Assembly (NCBI GenBank): GCA_050246475.1
Contig: JBFWVZ010000007.1
Coordinates: 1-64,000, forward strand
Length of the DNA stretch: 64,000 nucleotides
Source: CADEEL01 sp050246475
GTDB lineage: Bacteria > Pseudomonadota > Alphaproteobacteria > Caulobacterales > Aquidulcibacteraceae
Direction: 5' to 3'
Shown: positions 25,696-34,809 of the stretch, one piece after another
How the letters are laid out: each line of letters begins with the position of its first letter
Position numbering within the stretch: the first letter of the stretch is position 1
Made by a program: the position numbers and the translations under genes
The notes under the pieces: generated by a model
Told to the model about the DNA's origin: nothing
Databases searched by the model: none
Seen by the model: only the letters and a program-made list of their open reading frames with translations

Positions 25696-26757
25696 TCACG
25701 CGGCGCGCGCCATTCTTTCAGCGACGCCGATCATGTCGACGACGTGGTCGGCTATTTTCTGCGCCATGCCGTTGGAATCGCGGCCGTTGACGGCCCGCGC
25801 ATAATTCCATTCGATAAGCGCGGCGAGCTTGAACATCGACAGGACGCAATAATAGTCGATGGTCGAAATATCCGCGCCCGTCCTGTCGGCGTATCGCTCG
25901 GCCAGGTCCTCGCGGGTGGGATAGTCAGAAAGATCGCCGAAGCGGCTTTTCCCGTCGCCCACGCGCCGGCCCGGAAAGGAAAAGATCGTTCGCCCGAGAT
26001 CGAGCAGCGGATCGCCGATTGTCGCCACTTCCCAATCGATCATCGCGGCGACGCGCGGCGGGGGCGTGCGTTCAAAGAGGATGTTCGGAAAGCCGAGATC
26101 GCCGTGAATGAGGGTGATCGCGGACATGGGCGGCGTGTTGTCCTGAAGCCAATCCGTGACATAGGCCATGCCGGGAATGTCGCGTCCAGGATGGTTCTCG
26201 CTCTCTTTGTAGCTCTCGATGAGCTTGAGATAGCGCGGCACCTGGCGCGTCAGAAAACCCTCGGGCTTGCCGAAATCGCTGAGGCCGGCGGCGACATAAT
26301 CGAGGCCGCGCAGCGTCGCCAGCGCATCGATCATGGCGAACGCCAATCCGCGGCGGGGTTCGCCTGGGCGATCAAACGGCGCCGGCGCGGGCGCGTCGTC
26401 GAAATTCATCCACCCGTCCACGAACGACATGAGAATGAAGGGCGCGCCGAGCAAGTCGGCGTTTGAGCAATAGGCGATGAGCTCAGGGTGCGGGACGTTG
26501 CTGCCGGCGAGCGCCTTGAGCAACCGCGCTTCCCGCTCGAGGGCCTTGAGGCTGTCTGCGCGCGGGGGCCGCGCCGGCATGCGCAAGACAGCGCGCTGAT
26601 CGCCGCGGCTGATAAGCGCCATTGTGTTGCTGCTGCCGCCGGTAAGCCGGCTGATTGTGAGAGAGCCGTCGCCGAGCATCGGCGCGTGCGTTGAAAGCCA
26701 CGGCGCAAACGCGGCCGAGTCTATGAAATCATTGGACAAGCTTGGACTGCTCGCCAT
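25696..26757 (-). CDS. Phosphotransferase-family (APH/ACAD10-like) protein
   Basis: A 353-residue kinase-fold protein of the aminoglycoside-phosphotransferase superfamily. The catalytic loop reads LIHGDLGFPNILF and the metal-binding segment MIDWEVATIGDPLLDLG. The N-terminal ISRLTGGSSNTMALI is the glycine-rich strand. In catabolic clusters such proteins accompany acyl-CoA dehydrogenases (fused in ACAD10/11) and may phosphorylate hydroxyacyl-CoAs. The ATG at 26757 is chosen because GGGAGGAG precedes it by 6 nt. It is the first gene of the 16.4-26.8 kb operon, 58 bp from the palindrome at 26815. Confidence 0.85.
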   Translation of the reverse strand: MASSPSLSNDFIDSAAFAPWLSTHAPMLGDGSLTISRLTGGSSNTMALISRGDQRAVLRMPARPPRADSLKALEREARLLKALAGSNVPHPELIAYCSNADLLGAPFILMSFVDGWMNFDDAPAPAPFDRPGEPRRGLAFAMIDALATLRGLDYVAAGLSDFGKPEGFLTRQVPRYLKLIESYKESENHPGRDIPGMAYVTDWLQDNTPPMSAITLIHGDLGFPNILFERTPPPRVAAMIDWEVATIGDPLLDLGRTIFSFPGRRVGDGKSRFGDLSDYPTREDLAERYADRTGADISTIDYYCVLSMFKLAALIEWNYARAVNGRDSNGMAQKIADHVVDMIGVAERMARAA

Positions 26758-26814
26758 GACCCTCTCCTCCCGAAGCGCCCCGCGCATGCCGCTGCTTTAC
26801 AGGCGCCCCAATTC

Positions 26815-26830
26815 ATTTATTATAATATTT
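26815..26830. promoter_or_regulatory. Type-2 operator candidate ATTTATTATAATATTT
   Basis: An A/T-only 16-mer in a divergent gap, containing the perfect palindrome TATTATAATA. It recurs with one mismatch at 44300-44315 and at 53411-53426. It lies 58 bp from the start at 26757 and 121 bp from that at 26951, in DNA otherwise rich in G+C. Confidence 0.6.
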
Positions 26831-26950
26831 TAGTCTGCTGTCCACCGTCCGTAGCGGCAGACCAAAAATCCGACGCCGAGCGCGCTTCTACGGAGGAATC
26901 ATGACCACCCGCACGAGCCGCCTCGCCGCCTCGTCTTCTGGGAGGACGTG

Positions 26951-28063
26951 ATGGCGAGGGCCAACGCGCGCAAAGACGCGTCTCGCCGCGTGCGCTTGGA
27001 TGAAGTGCGCGCAGCCTTTGAGCTCGGCGAAGCCGTCTATGCCCGGCAGAATTCTCCGCTCTATGCAACCTTGTGCAGAGAGGCGCGCGAGGACGAAGCG
27101 GTGCTGGCGCTTGCCGCGCATGCGCGAGAGGGCCAGCCGCCGGCGTTTCATCTTCTGAGCGCCGTCCACTTTCTGTTGCACGACTACCCGGACGACGACC
27201 TGGCGCCCTTCTTTGGCGTCGGCGTTGACGCGCTTGCGCCGCCCGAGGGCGCGCTCGGCCCCTTCCGCGCCTTTTGTGCGCGGCGCGCCGACGAGATCAT
27301 CGCCATCATCTCCAAGCGCACCATTCAGAGCACGTCGGTCGAGCGGGCCGCCTTCGTGCTGCCGCCGCTTGATCGCTTATCGCGTCAGGTCGAGGCGCCG
27401 CTGCATTTGATTGAGGTCGGCTGCAGCGCGGGGCTGCTGCTTCAGTTCGACCGCTATGCCTATGATTTCGGCGCGCATGGAAAGGTGGGCGACGGGGCGA
27501 TTGAGCTTGCTTCGACGATGCTTGGCCCTCACGCGCGTGCGCCCGCCGGCATTCCCAAGATCGCCGCGCGTGTCGGCATCGACTTGCAGCCGATTGATCT
27601 TGCTGACGCCGATGAGCGGCGCTGGATCGCCGCGCTCATTTTTCCTGAATGGCGCGCACAGGGCCGCAACATTGCGCGCGCGCTTGATCTTGCAGCGGCC
27701 TCTCCCCCGCGCGTCCTTGCCGGAAGCGCCAACGACATCTTGCCGGGCTTGCTGGCCGAGACGCCCGATCCGGTCTGCGTCTTCCACTCCAATTGCCTCT
27801 ATTACTTCCCGCCCGAGGCGCAGCGCCGTTTCGATGAGATCCTGATCGAGGCCGGCAAGACGCGCGTCGTGCATCGCATCGGCGTTGAAACGCCGCCCGA
27901 TTATGCGCTCCAAGCTCGCCGCGCGGCCGAGACTGGCGCAAAGATCGCCACCGGCGAGGTGCACACCGAAGTGACCTACACGCGCTATAGCGGCGGCAAG
28001 TTTGAAACCGAGCTGTGGGGCCGGTGTCATCGGTATGGCGCGTGGTTTGAATGGCTCGTCTGA
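26951..28063 (+). CDS. DUF2332 domain-containing protein
   Basis: A 370-residue protein that I place in the DUF2332 family. The centre has LIEVGCSAGLLLQFDRYAYDFG, resembling motif I of Rossmann-type methyltransferases. Later segments PDPVCVFHSNCLYYFP and THxG-type RIGVETPPDYALQARR occupy the remaining core. The start ATG 26951 follows GGGAGGA at a good distance; a GTG lies one codon upstream. It is divergent from the catabolic operon and shares the 26815 palindrome. No function is established for the family that I know of; a methyltransferase-like role is inference. Confidence 0.75.
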   Translation: MARANARKDASRRVRLDEVRAAFELGEAVYARQNSPLYATLCREAREDEAVLALAAHAREGQPPAFHLLSAVHFLLHDYPDDDLAPFFGVGVDALAPPEGALGPFRAFCARRADEIIAIISKRTIQSTSVERAAFVLPPLDRLSRQVEAPLHLIEVGCSAGLLLQFDRYAYDFGAHGKVGDGAIELASTMLGPHARAPAGIPKIAARVGIDLQPIDLADADERRWIAALIFPEWRAQGRNIARALDLAAASPPRVLAGSANDILPGLLAETPDPVCVFHSNCLYYFPPEAQRRFDEILIEAGKTRVVHRIGVETPPDYALQARRAAETGAKIATGEVHTEVTYTRYSGGKFETELWGRCHRYGAWFEWLV

Positions 28064-28928
28064 CTTGACCCAGCGCCACGGCGCGCCGCGCCGGAGAACC
28101 TTTGACGTTTCGCCAGGCGTCACGCTTGTGGGCGATGAGCTTGGTCCCGTCGATGCCGATGCGGTCGTTTTGCTGCATGGCGGGGGACAGACCCGCCAAT
28201 CTTGGCGCGGCCTCCAAGACGCCTTGGGTGCACGCGGCGTGCGCACCCTGTCGCTTGATTTGCGGGGTCATGGCGAGAGCAGCTACGCGCCGGACGGCGA
28301 TTATCGCTTAGAGGCGTTCGCCGCGGACATAGCGAGCGTGTTGCGTCTTCTGGGCGGAGCGCCGATCGTTGTCGGGGCTTCCCTGGGCGGGCTCGCCGCG
28401 ATCGCTGCGCTCGTTGAAGACGGCGCGCCGGCGCGCGCCCTCGTCGTGGTCGACGTTACGCACAAGATCCGAACCGACGGCGCGGCCAAAATCCGCGACT
28501 TCATGCTGGCCAATCCGGAGGGCTTCGCCTCATTGGACGACGCCGCCGACGCGGTCGCGACCTACTTGCCGCACCGGACACGCCCCGCCTCCCATGCGGG
28601 CTTAGAGCGCAATCTGCAGCGCGGCGCGGACGGCCGTTGGCGGTGGCGGTGGGACCCGAACTTCATCAATGGGAATGGCGAGAAGTCGTTTCGGCCGCTC
28701 GAACCGCATATGCGCGCGCTCTTGCCGCGCCTTGAGACGCCGACGCTGCTCATTCGCGGCGAGGCCAGCGAAATCGTCACAACCGAGGCGGCCGATGAAT
28801 TCGTGGCGCTTGCGCCCAATGCGCGCGCCGTCCATCTCGACGGCGCGACCCACATGGTGGCCGGCGACGACAATGACGCGTTCATGGTGACGATCGCCGA
28901 TTTCGTCTTGCCCCGCTTGCAGGGCTAG
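28035..28928 (+). CDS. Alpha/beta-fold hydrolase
   Basis: A protein of about 297 residues with the alpha/beta-hydrolase set: oxyanion HGGG (VVLLHGGGQTRQSW), LDLRGHGES, nucleophile elbow VVGASLGG, acidic region around LLIRGEASEIV and His in DGATHMVAG. Such enzymes hydrolyse esters, thioesters or C-C bonds. The start is uncertain: ATG 28035 overlaps the DUF2332 gene by 29 bp, and homologous sequence may begin a little later. It follows DUF2332 in one operon. No lid or substrate hint is visible. Confidence 0.82.
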   Translation: MARGLNGSSDLTQRHGAPRRRTFDVSPGVTLVGDELGPVDADAVVLLHGGGQTRQSWRGLQDALGARGVRTLSLDLRGHGESSYAPDGDYRLEAFAADIASVLRLLGGAPIVVGASLGGLAAIAALVEDGAPARALVVVDVTHKIRTDGAAKIRDFMLANPEGFASLDDAADAVATYLPHRTRPASHAGLERNLQRGADGRWRWRWDPNFINGNGEKSFRPLEPHMRALLPRLETPTLLIRGEASEIVTTEAADEFVALAPNARAVHLDGATHMVAGDDNDAFMVTIADFVLPRLQG

Positions 28929-28935
28929 AGCGGGC

Positions 28936-30069
28936 TCAGAGTTTGGCGCTCGCGATCCGCGCGCCTTCGACGAGCGATTCCAATTTCCGCCAAACGATGT
29001 CTGGAAAGACGGTCGGATAGCCGGAGAAGGTTGAGAACCCGCAATCCGACCCGGCCATCACCCGGTCGCGTCCCAGCACATTGACGTATTGCTGAATGCG
29101 CTGTGCGACGAGTTGAGGGTGCTCGACATAATTGGATGTTGAATCGATCACGCCTGGGCAGATGATCTTGTCTTCCGGCGGCGGATTTGTCTCAAACACC
29201 GCCCATTCATGACCGTGCCGGGGATTTGCGCCTTCGATCAGGAATGTTTGCGGGCGCGCTCTGAAGACGTGGGCGGCGATGCGCTCGAACGGGATGTCGA
29301 GATGGTGGGGCCCAGCGTAATTGCCCCAACAAATGTGCATGCGCAGCCGCTCTGCGGGAATGTTGCGCGTGGCGTGATTGAGCGCGTCGACGTTGCGGGT
29401 GAGAATCCTCAGGAAATCGTCTTCGTCTAAGCGTTGATAGACAAGGTGCCGGCTCATCGCGAGGTCGGGCGCATCGATTTGCAGGTCGAAGCCGGCTGCG
29501 ACGATGGCTTCGTATTCCGGGCGCAGCCCCTCCCCCACGGCCTCGATATAAGCGTCTTCTGACGGGTAAAATTCGTTGCGTTGGAAGACGGCAACGACGC
29601 CGGGCGAGGCCGCGTTCAAGAATGCGCCAGCCGGTTTGGCTGCATCTGAGGCGGCGCGCATATTGGCGATGTCTTGTTCAAGCCCGCTTGTGTCTTTGAC
29701 GCCGACGGGGCCTTGGCAGCATGCGCCGCCGCCGCGTGGAACCACGCCGCCGATCGCGATCAGATGCTTTGCGTATTCGGGATAAGCGCGCAAATCGCCC
29801 GCTGCGAAGCCGGACGATTCCCCGCCGAAGCCGGTCAGGCGCTCAACGACATAGGTGGCGTAGCTTGGTTTGCTGAACTCGCCGTCGCTGACGGAATCGA
29901 TGCCGATCTCCACTTGGCGCGCGACGACCGCGCGCACCGCTTCGCTCAACACGGCGTCTAGCGCTTCGCGGTCGACGGACGCGCCGCCTGCTTTGGCGTG
30001 CATCATGTCGAGCAGCGGCTGGGGACGCGGCAAGCTGCCGACATGGGTGGTGCGAATTGTGCCGGTCAC
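28936..30069 (-). CDS. MetE C-terminal-like (cobalamin-independent methionine synthase II) family protein
   Basis: A 377-residue TIM-barrel protein related to the catalytic half of MetE and to epoxyalkane:coenzyme M transferase. The zinc-ligand pattern appears as MHICWGNY (His-x-Cys) and AGSDCGFS (Cys), and the N-terminus is THVGSLPRP. These proteins use zinc to activate a thiol nucleophile. In a cluster with epoxide and enoyl chemistry, a role in thiol transfer to an electrophile is possible, but this is inference. A GTG start overlaps the SnoaL-like gene stop (GTGA). Too short for a full MetE. Confidence 0.8.
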   Translation of the reverse strand: MTGTIRTTHVGSLPRPQPLLDMMHAKAGGASVDREALDAVLSEAVRAVVARQVEIGIDSVSDGEFSKPSYATYVVERLTGFGGESSGFAAGDLRAYPEYAKHLIAIGGVVPRGGGACCQGPVGVKDTSGLEQDIANMRAASDAAKPAGAFLNAASPGVVAVFQRNEFYPSEDAYIEAVGEGLRPEYEAIVAAGFDLQIDAPDLAMSRHLVYQRLDEDDFLRILTRNVDALNHATRNIPAERLRMHICWGNYAGPHHLDIPFERIAAHVFRARPQTFLIEGANPRHGHEWAVFETNPPPEDKIICPGVIDSTSNYVEHPQLVAQRIQQYVNVLGRDRVMAGSDCGFSTFSGYPTVFPDIVWRKLESLVEGARIASAKL

Positions 30070-30467
30070 GCGCTCGCCTCTTCGCTCCAAGCGCCGGCTG
30101 GCGTGCGCTCTTCGATGAAGACCTTGCGCGACGCGATGCGCCAACCCTCAGGCGTCTTTCTGTAGGTGTCTTCGTAGCGCCCGGTGCAAAGATCCCCGTT
30201 GCGGTCCATCGCGGTGTAGCGTGCGATGGCGCTCGCGGCGTCGCCGCGGACATCGATCGTCGTTTCGCCGGGTCTGTGCCAACCGGGGCCGGGCGGCGTA
30301 TGCAGGACAGCTTTGCGCATCTTGTCCCGGCCGTTGATCTCTTGTCCCCACGGCGTCGTGACCACGCAATCGCTCGTATAGAGATTGGCGTAGGCGTCAG
30401 CATCGCGCGCATCGAAGAGCCGCGCATAATCCTGCTGCAGGCGCACGATGTCGTCTTGGTCAGACAT
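30066..30467 (-). CDS. SnoaL-like / NTF2-fold protein
   Basis: A 133-residue NTF2-fold protein (YARLFDARDADAYANLYTSDCVV, then RYEDTYRKTPEGWRIASRKVF). The family includes ketosteroid isomerases, dehydratases and small hydratases. Here the catalytic residues are not clear enough to choose. It overlaps the next gene (MetE-like) by 4 bp and the preceding SDR by 8 bp, so it is strongly coupled to both. An isomerase or lyase step in the same pathway is plausible. Confidence 0.8.
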   Translation of the reverse strand: MSDQDDIVRLQQDYARLFDARDADAYANLYTSDCVVTTPWGQEINGRDKMRKAVLHTPPGPGWHRPGETTIDVRGDAASAIARYTAMDRNGDLCTGRYEDTYRKTPEGWRIASRKVFIEERTPAGAWSEEASA

Positions 30468-31323
30468 GGCGGCTCGCAAATTGCGTCGGCGACTTCTTCA
30501 AGAGGCTGTCGCCGACGAAAAGATCGGGCAGCAAAGGCGTCTCGGCATCGACGCTGTAGCGTGCAAAATCCGAAACGCCTTCGGCGCGGAGCAGGAGTTC
30601 GTCGATATGGAACCCGCCCGTGAAGCTTGCCGCGGGCTTGGTCAATATGACGTGGGCGGCGTCGGCCATGATGTCGGGCGTGCGGCTGCCGCGCACCCCG
30701 TCGTCGCCGCGCAGGAACCGCACGGCGGACGTTGCAATCGGCGTCATCGGCCAGAGCGCGTTGACCCCGACTTGGCCCTTGAATTCCTCCGCCATGCCCA
30801 ACGCGCAGAGCGACATATTGTATTTGGCGATGCTGTAGGCGACGTGGGGCCCAAACCATTTCGGATCGAGGTCGAGCGGCGGCGATAGATTGAGAATGTG
30901 CGGATTGGCGGCCTTGAGCAGATGCGGCAAGCATGCGCGCGACGTGAGATAGGTGCCGCGCCCATTGATTTGATGCATCAGGTCGTAGCGCTTCATGTCG
31001 ACCTGAAGCGTGCCCGCGAGATTGATCGCGCTTGCATTGTTGATGCAGACGTCGATCCCGCCGAAGCGTTGCGCGCCTGCCTCGACGGCCGCGCGCACGC
31101 TCTCTTCCTCGCGCACATCCACAATGACTGGAAGCGCTTGGCCTCCCGCGGCCTCGATCTCTTCGGCGGCGCTATAGATCGTGCCGGGGAGTTTCGGATG
31201 CGGCTTCGCCGTCTTTGCCGCCACGATGATGTTGGCGCCGTCGCGCGCCGCGCGCGTCGCGATGGCGAGCCCGATGCCGCGGCTCGCGCCGGTGATGAAG
31301 AGTGTTTTCCCCTTGAGGCTCAC
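30460..31323 (-). CDS. Short-chain dehydrogenase, HSDL2-like
   Basis: A 287-residue SDR with TGASRGIG (cofactor loop), NNAS and the YSIAKYN active-site Tyr/Lys. The extended substrate part (PPLDLDPKWFGPHVAY, WPMTPIATSAVRF) is typical of HSDL2-like SDRs found in lipid and steroid catabolic clusters. It would oxidise a hydroxyacyl-CoA or a hydroxylated ring. It lies 4 bp from the double-hot-dog gene upstream in the operon. Confidence 0.87.
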   Translation of the reverse strand: MSLKGKTLFITGASRGIGLAIATRAARDGANIIVAAKTAKPHPKLPGTIYSAAEEIEAAGGQALPVIVDVREEESVRAAVEAGAQRFGGIDVCINNASAINLAGTLQVDMKRYDLMHQINGRGTYLTSRACLPHLLKAANPHILNLSPPLDLDPKWFGPHVAYSIAKYNMSLCALGMAEEFKGQVGVNALWPMTPIATSAVRFLRGDDGVRGSRTPDIMADAAHVILTKPAASFTGGFHIDELLLRAEGVSDFARYSVDAETPLLPDLFVGDSLLKKSPTQFASRHV

Positions 31324-31327
31324 GCGC

Positions 31328-32593
31328 CTAGCTCCGGTGCTTCGTCATCGGCGGGGCCTTGGGCATTTTGACCGGTCCGTGCTTGCGCGACGGCAAGAGA
31401 ATGGTTGCTGCGCCGCGAATGTTTTCTGTGCCGCGCTGATTGATGCCGAGAATCTTGAGTTCGATGAGCGGCCCCTTCTCTTCATCGACGCGCGCGGCGG
31501 TGACTTCCCCGTCAATCCAGGTCGTGTCGCCGACATAATTGAAGCTGCGATATTCAGTGCGCAGGTAATGCACGAAGCCGTCATCGCCGGCGAAGTTCGT
31601 GCAATAATTGCTGACCATGACCCAGCGGTTCGGTCCGATGTCATAGGTCATGCGAACGCCCACAGTTTCGGCGAGCTCAGGATCCCAATGGACGCGCTGG
31701 ATGGTGTCCCACGCGCCGTTCTGGTTCTTCGAATAAAAGCCGCGCAGCTTCTTGCGGTTTTCGTAAGCGAGCTTGTGGGGAGGGTTGCCGTAGGTCAGCC
31801 AGCCCACGCCCATATAGAGATTGATTTGGTCGGTGACCGTGAGCGGTCCGCGCACCATTTGCGGCAGCTTCATGCCTGGCTCGACGTCCTCAAAATAGAG
31901 CGTGTCAGGGCCGCGAATGTATTCAGCTTCATAGGCTGCATCGATCTTGGCGAGGTCTTCGTCGGTGTATTTCGCCGGTTCGAGCGTGGCGTATTTGTCT
32001 TTGGATTTGTCGGAGCGTTTTTTGCGTTCCGCGTGCACGAACCAATTGCCGCCTGTGATCGCGACATTCTCATCCTGGTCCCAATACATCATGCCGTTGG
32101 TGACGAGCGCGCTGCGTCCGGCGAATTCGCTCTCCTTGAGGACGACGCTTTCGACCCATTCCGCCTTTGAGAGCGAGTCGCCGATCTGCAGCGGGCGCCA
32201 ATAGAAGTTCTCGTTGCCGGAATTGAACAATTGCACGCCGCGAAGCGCTTTAGACGTGGCCTTCTCGCGCTCTGGATCGGGCATCTGAGCGTTGCGCTTA
32301 TAGCCCATCGACATCTCAAAGCCGGGAGGTGCGATCTGTCCGCCCCAGGCGGAGCGCTTGGCGAGGTCGGGTTGATGATAGATCGGGTTGGCGTCGCCGA
32401 TGGCGATTGCGTATTGGCGCAACGCGTCGGCGTTCACGTGCGAATGCCAGGGCTGATCGAGGATCCCGACGCGCAGCGTCGGATTGGGATAGCCGATGCG
32501 CTCGCGCATGAGCGCCACGGATTCATCCGTGATCTGGCCCTGAACGAGCCCCGTTTCCGAGACGGCGTCTTTGCGGACGGGCGATCCTGACAT
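31328..32593 (-). CDS. FAS1-like dehydratase / MaoC double hot-dog protein
   Basis: A 421-residue protein with an N-terminal FAS1-like hot-dog (RQYAIAIGDANPIYHQPDLAKRSAWGGQIAPPGF) and a second hot-dog in the C-terminal part (VRGPLTVTDQINLYMGVGW, then VRMTYDIGPNRWVMVSNYCTNFAGDDG). It resembles acyl dehydratases of long or cyclic CoA thioesters. ATG 32593 is supported by AAGGAGG 6 nt upstream. It follows the long acyl-CoA dehydrogenase subunit after 11 bp and precedes the HSDL2-like SDR, giving a dehydrogenase-hydratase-dehydrogenase order. Confidence 0.8.
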   Translation of the reverse strand: MSGSPVRKDAVSETGLVQGQITDESVALMRERIGYPNPTLRVGILDQPWHSHVNADALRQYAIAIGDANPIYHQPDLAKRSAWGGQIAPPGFEMSMGYKRNAQMPDPEREKATSKALRGVQLFNSGNENFYWRPLQIGDSLSKAEWVESVVLKESEFAGRSALVTNGMMYWDQDENVAITGGNWFVHAERKKRSDKSKDKYATLEPAKYTDEDLAKIDAAYEAEYIRGPDTLYFEDVEPGMKLPQMVRGPLTVTDQINLYMGVGWLTYGNPPHKLAYENRKKLRGFYSKNQNGAWDTIQRVHWDPELAETVGVRMTYDIGPNRWVMVSNYCTNFAGDDGFVHYLRTEYRSFNYVGDTTWIDGEVTAARVDEEKGPLIELKILGINQRGTENIRGAATILLPSRKHGPVKMPKAPPMTKHRS

Positions 32594-32604
32594 GGTGTCC
32601 TCCT

Positions 32605-33783
32605 TCAACGAGCGCGCGGCAGGTTGAGCACTCGGTCTGCGATAATGTCGCGCTGGATTTCGTTGGAGCCGCCCGCGATCGTGAGCACCCAGCTCCACAT
32701 GAATTTGTAGGTCCAGAAATTGGTTGTGCGGTCCTCGCCGTATTCGAGGAATTTGACGCCCAGAATGTCGGAGGCGAGTTCAAAGAGCTGCTTGTGCACG
32801 GTGGTCACGAGCAGCTTCATCATCGAGCCTTCGGGGCCCGGTTGTCCTCTGCGCTCGACGTCGCCCAGAATCGAAAGCGTGAGCGATTTGATCGCGACCG
32901 TATGCGCCTTCACCAAAGCCAGACGCTGCGCGATGGCGTCGTCTTTGATGGCGAGCCGCCCGTCCGGCAAATGCGTGCGTTTGGCGATCTCGATCAATTC
33001 CTCGACGTTTTGCGCCAAGGCGATTTGATCGCCGATGAAGGCGGTGCCGCGTTCAAACGAGAGAGTGGACATCGCCACCGACCAGCCGTCCCCGATTTCG
33101 CCCACGACGTTGGCGATCGGGAGGCGCACATTGTCGTAGAAGGTGTCGTTGACCTCGCTCTCGCCCATCATCGTCTTGATCGGGCGAATGGTGACGCCGG
33201 GCGCGTGCATGTCGCAGATGATCCAGGTCAAGCCGCGATGGCGTTGCGAGTCCGGATCCGTGCGGACGACGAGCTCCTGATAGTCCGCGAAATGCGCGTT
33301 GGACGTCCAGGTTTTGTGGCCGTTGATGACGATGTGATCACCGTCGATCTCGCCGCGCGTGCGCATGGCGGCGAGATCGGTGCCTGCGCCGGGTTCGGAG
33401 AATCCCTGACACCACATTTCCTCGCCCTTGAGGATGCGCGGCAGGTGGTCGCCCTTTTGGTTTTCATTGCCGCGCACGATGAGCGTCGGCCCGGCGTGGT
33501 AGAGTCCGGTGTAGAAGGCGCCTGAATGGCTGGGCGCTCCCAATCGGATGCATTCCTGCAGCCAGATCATGTAGTGAAAGCCGGAGAGGCCGCGTCCGCC
33601 ATATTCCTTCGGCCAATTCACGCCGGCCCAGCCGCCGTCATATTGCGTGCGTTGCCATTCCCGATCGAAGTCGAGTGCGGCGTCGTGATCGACGGGGCGC
33701 TTGCGCTTGGGCGCATTTGCTTGCAGCCAATCGTGCGCTTCAGCGCGGAAGGCTTTGTCGGCGGAGCTTTCGTCGATGTTCAT
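32605..33783 (-). CDS. Acyl-CoA dehydrogenase, long subunit of second pair
   Basis: A 392-residue acyl-CoA dehydrogenase (WCQGFSEPGAGTDLAAMRT, INGHKTWTS, AGGSNEIQRDIIADRVLNLP). The RxxFGxxI FAD-contact motif is again replaced, here by DGRLAIKDDAIAQRL, while the neighbouring short gene has it. The start ATG 33783 lies 2 bp after the short-subunit stop. It is about as divergent from the 17449 and 35784 long subunits as these are from each other, suggesting a different acyl chain length or ring. Confidence 0.87.
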   Translation of the reverse strand: MNIDESSADKAFRAEAHDWLQANAPKRKRPVDHDAALDFDREWQRTQYDGGWAGVNWPKEYGGRGLSGFHYMIWLQECIRLGAPSHSGAFYTGLYHAGPTLIVRGNENQKGDHLPRILKGEEMWCQGFSEPGAGTDLAAMRTRGEIDGDHIVINGHKTWTSNAHFADYQELVVRTDPDSQRHRGLTWIICDMHAPGVTIRPIKTMMGESEVNDTFYDNVRLPIANVVGEIGDGWSVAMSTLSFERGTAFIGDQIALAQNVEELIEIAKRTHLPDGRLAIKDDAIAQRLALVKAHTVAIKSLTLSILGDVERRGQPGPEGSMMKLLVTTVHKQLFELASDILGVKFLEYGEDRTTNFWTYKFMWSWVLTIAGGSNEIQRDIIADRVLNLPRAR

Positions 33784-33785
33784 GA

Positions 33786-34802
33786 TCAGAACGCGGTCAA
33801 TTGCGCGTCGAGCACGGTTTTCAGATGCTCGCGCTGTGAGGAGAACCATGCGGTCATGGTGCGTGCGCGCTTCAGATAGAAGTGCGCATCGAACTCGTCG
33901 GTGACGCCGATGCCGCCGTGCAATTGAATATTGTCGTCGACATTCTTGAGCGCGGCGGTTTCGGCCAGCACGCGCACGGCCGACACATGCAGATCGCTCT
34001 CCGGCCGGCCGTCAGCAAACGCGAGCGCTGCGTAAAAGAGCTGCGCGCGCGCTTCTTCGCAGCGCACCGCCATCTCCGAGATCGGGTGCCGCACGGCTTG
34101 ATAGGCGCCGATCGGCTTGCCAAACGTGGTGCGGATTTTGGCGTATTCGGTGATCATGTCGCGCGTCGCTTCCGCGATGCCGACATACATGGCCGCCGAC
34201 AGCAGCGAAGCGGCTTGCCGGACGCTGGGCGTCGTCGCATCGCACAGGACATCGGCGGCGCTGAGATCGGCGACGCTCATGGAGACGGACTTGTCGAGGC
34301 CGTTCACCGGATCGAAATTGCGTCCCGCAATGTCAAGCAAACGCACGCGGTCGGCGTCGAGCAAAAGGGCGAGCGCCGCGCCGTTGAAGTCATAAAGCCG
34401 GCGTTTCGCCAGTGAGTCTGCAGGCGCGGTGAAATCGTCTTGCGCCGCGTAGGCTGCGGGCAGAGCGCCCGAAATGATTTTGGCGGCGAGTTCGGGTTTG
34501 TTTGCGGCGGCGGCCGCGCGCGCCGCGAGCGCCGTGAACAATATCCGCGGCGGCGCGCAAACGCGCCCAAGTTCGCGAAAGACGAGCGCCTCCTCCGCCG
34601 CCGAATAGCCGACGCCGCCGAAATCCTCGCCGACGCCCATGCCGAGCCAGCCCATGTCGGCGGTTTCGCGCCACAGCGTGGGCGCGATTTCGTCGGCGGG
34701 CCCGTTGCGTCCGTGCAGCCGCCGCAGCGGCAGCCGATCGGTCGCAAACGAAGCCGTCGACGCAACGATCTGTTCCTGTTCGCCGGTTAGCAGGAGATCC
34801 AT
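33786..34802 (-). CDS. Acyl-CoA dehydrogenase, short subunit of second pair
   Basis: A 338-residue acyl-CoA dehydrogenase with the FAD-contact segment KIRTTFGKPIGAYQAVRHPISEM and IQLHGGIGVTDEFDAHFYLKRA near the end. The middle beta-domain is poorly conserved, as usual for short subunits of heteromeric enzymes. Start ATG 34802 lies 7 bp after the crotonase gene. It would form an alpha/beta dehydrogenase with the gene just downstream. Confidence 0.86.
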   Translation of the reverse strand: MDLLLTGEQEQIVASTASFATDRLPLRRLHGRNGPADEIAPTLWRETADMGWLGMGVGEDFGGVGYSAAEEALVFRELGRVCAPPRILFTALAARAAAAANKPELAAKIISGALPAAYAAQDDFTAPADSLAKRRLYDFNGAALALLLDADRVRLLDIAGRNFDPVNGLDKSVSMSVADLSAADVLCDATTPSVRQAASLLSAAMYVGIAEATRDMITEYAKIRTTFGKPIGAYQAVRHPISEMAVRCEEARAQLFYAALAFADGRPESDLHVSAVRVLAETAALKNVDDNIQLHGGIGVTDEFDAHFYLKRARTMTAWFSSQREHLKTVLDAQLTAF

Positions 34803-34809
34803 GGCGCGC

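Noticed and set aside
28936..30069. Full methionine synthase MetE
   Set aside because: At 377 residues only the catalytic C-terminal half is present; MetE proper is about twice as long.
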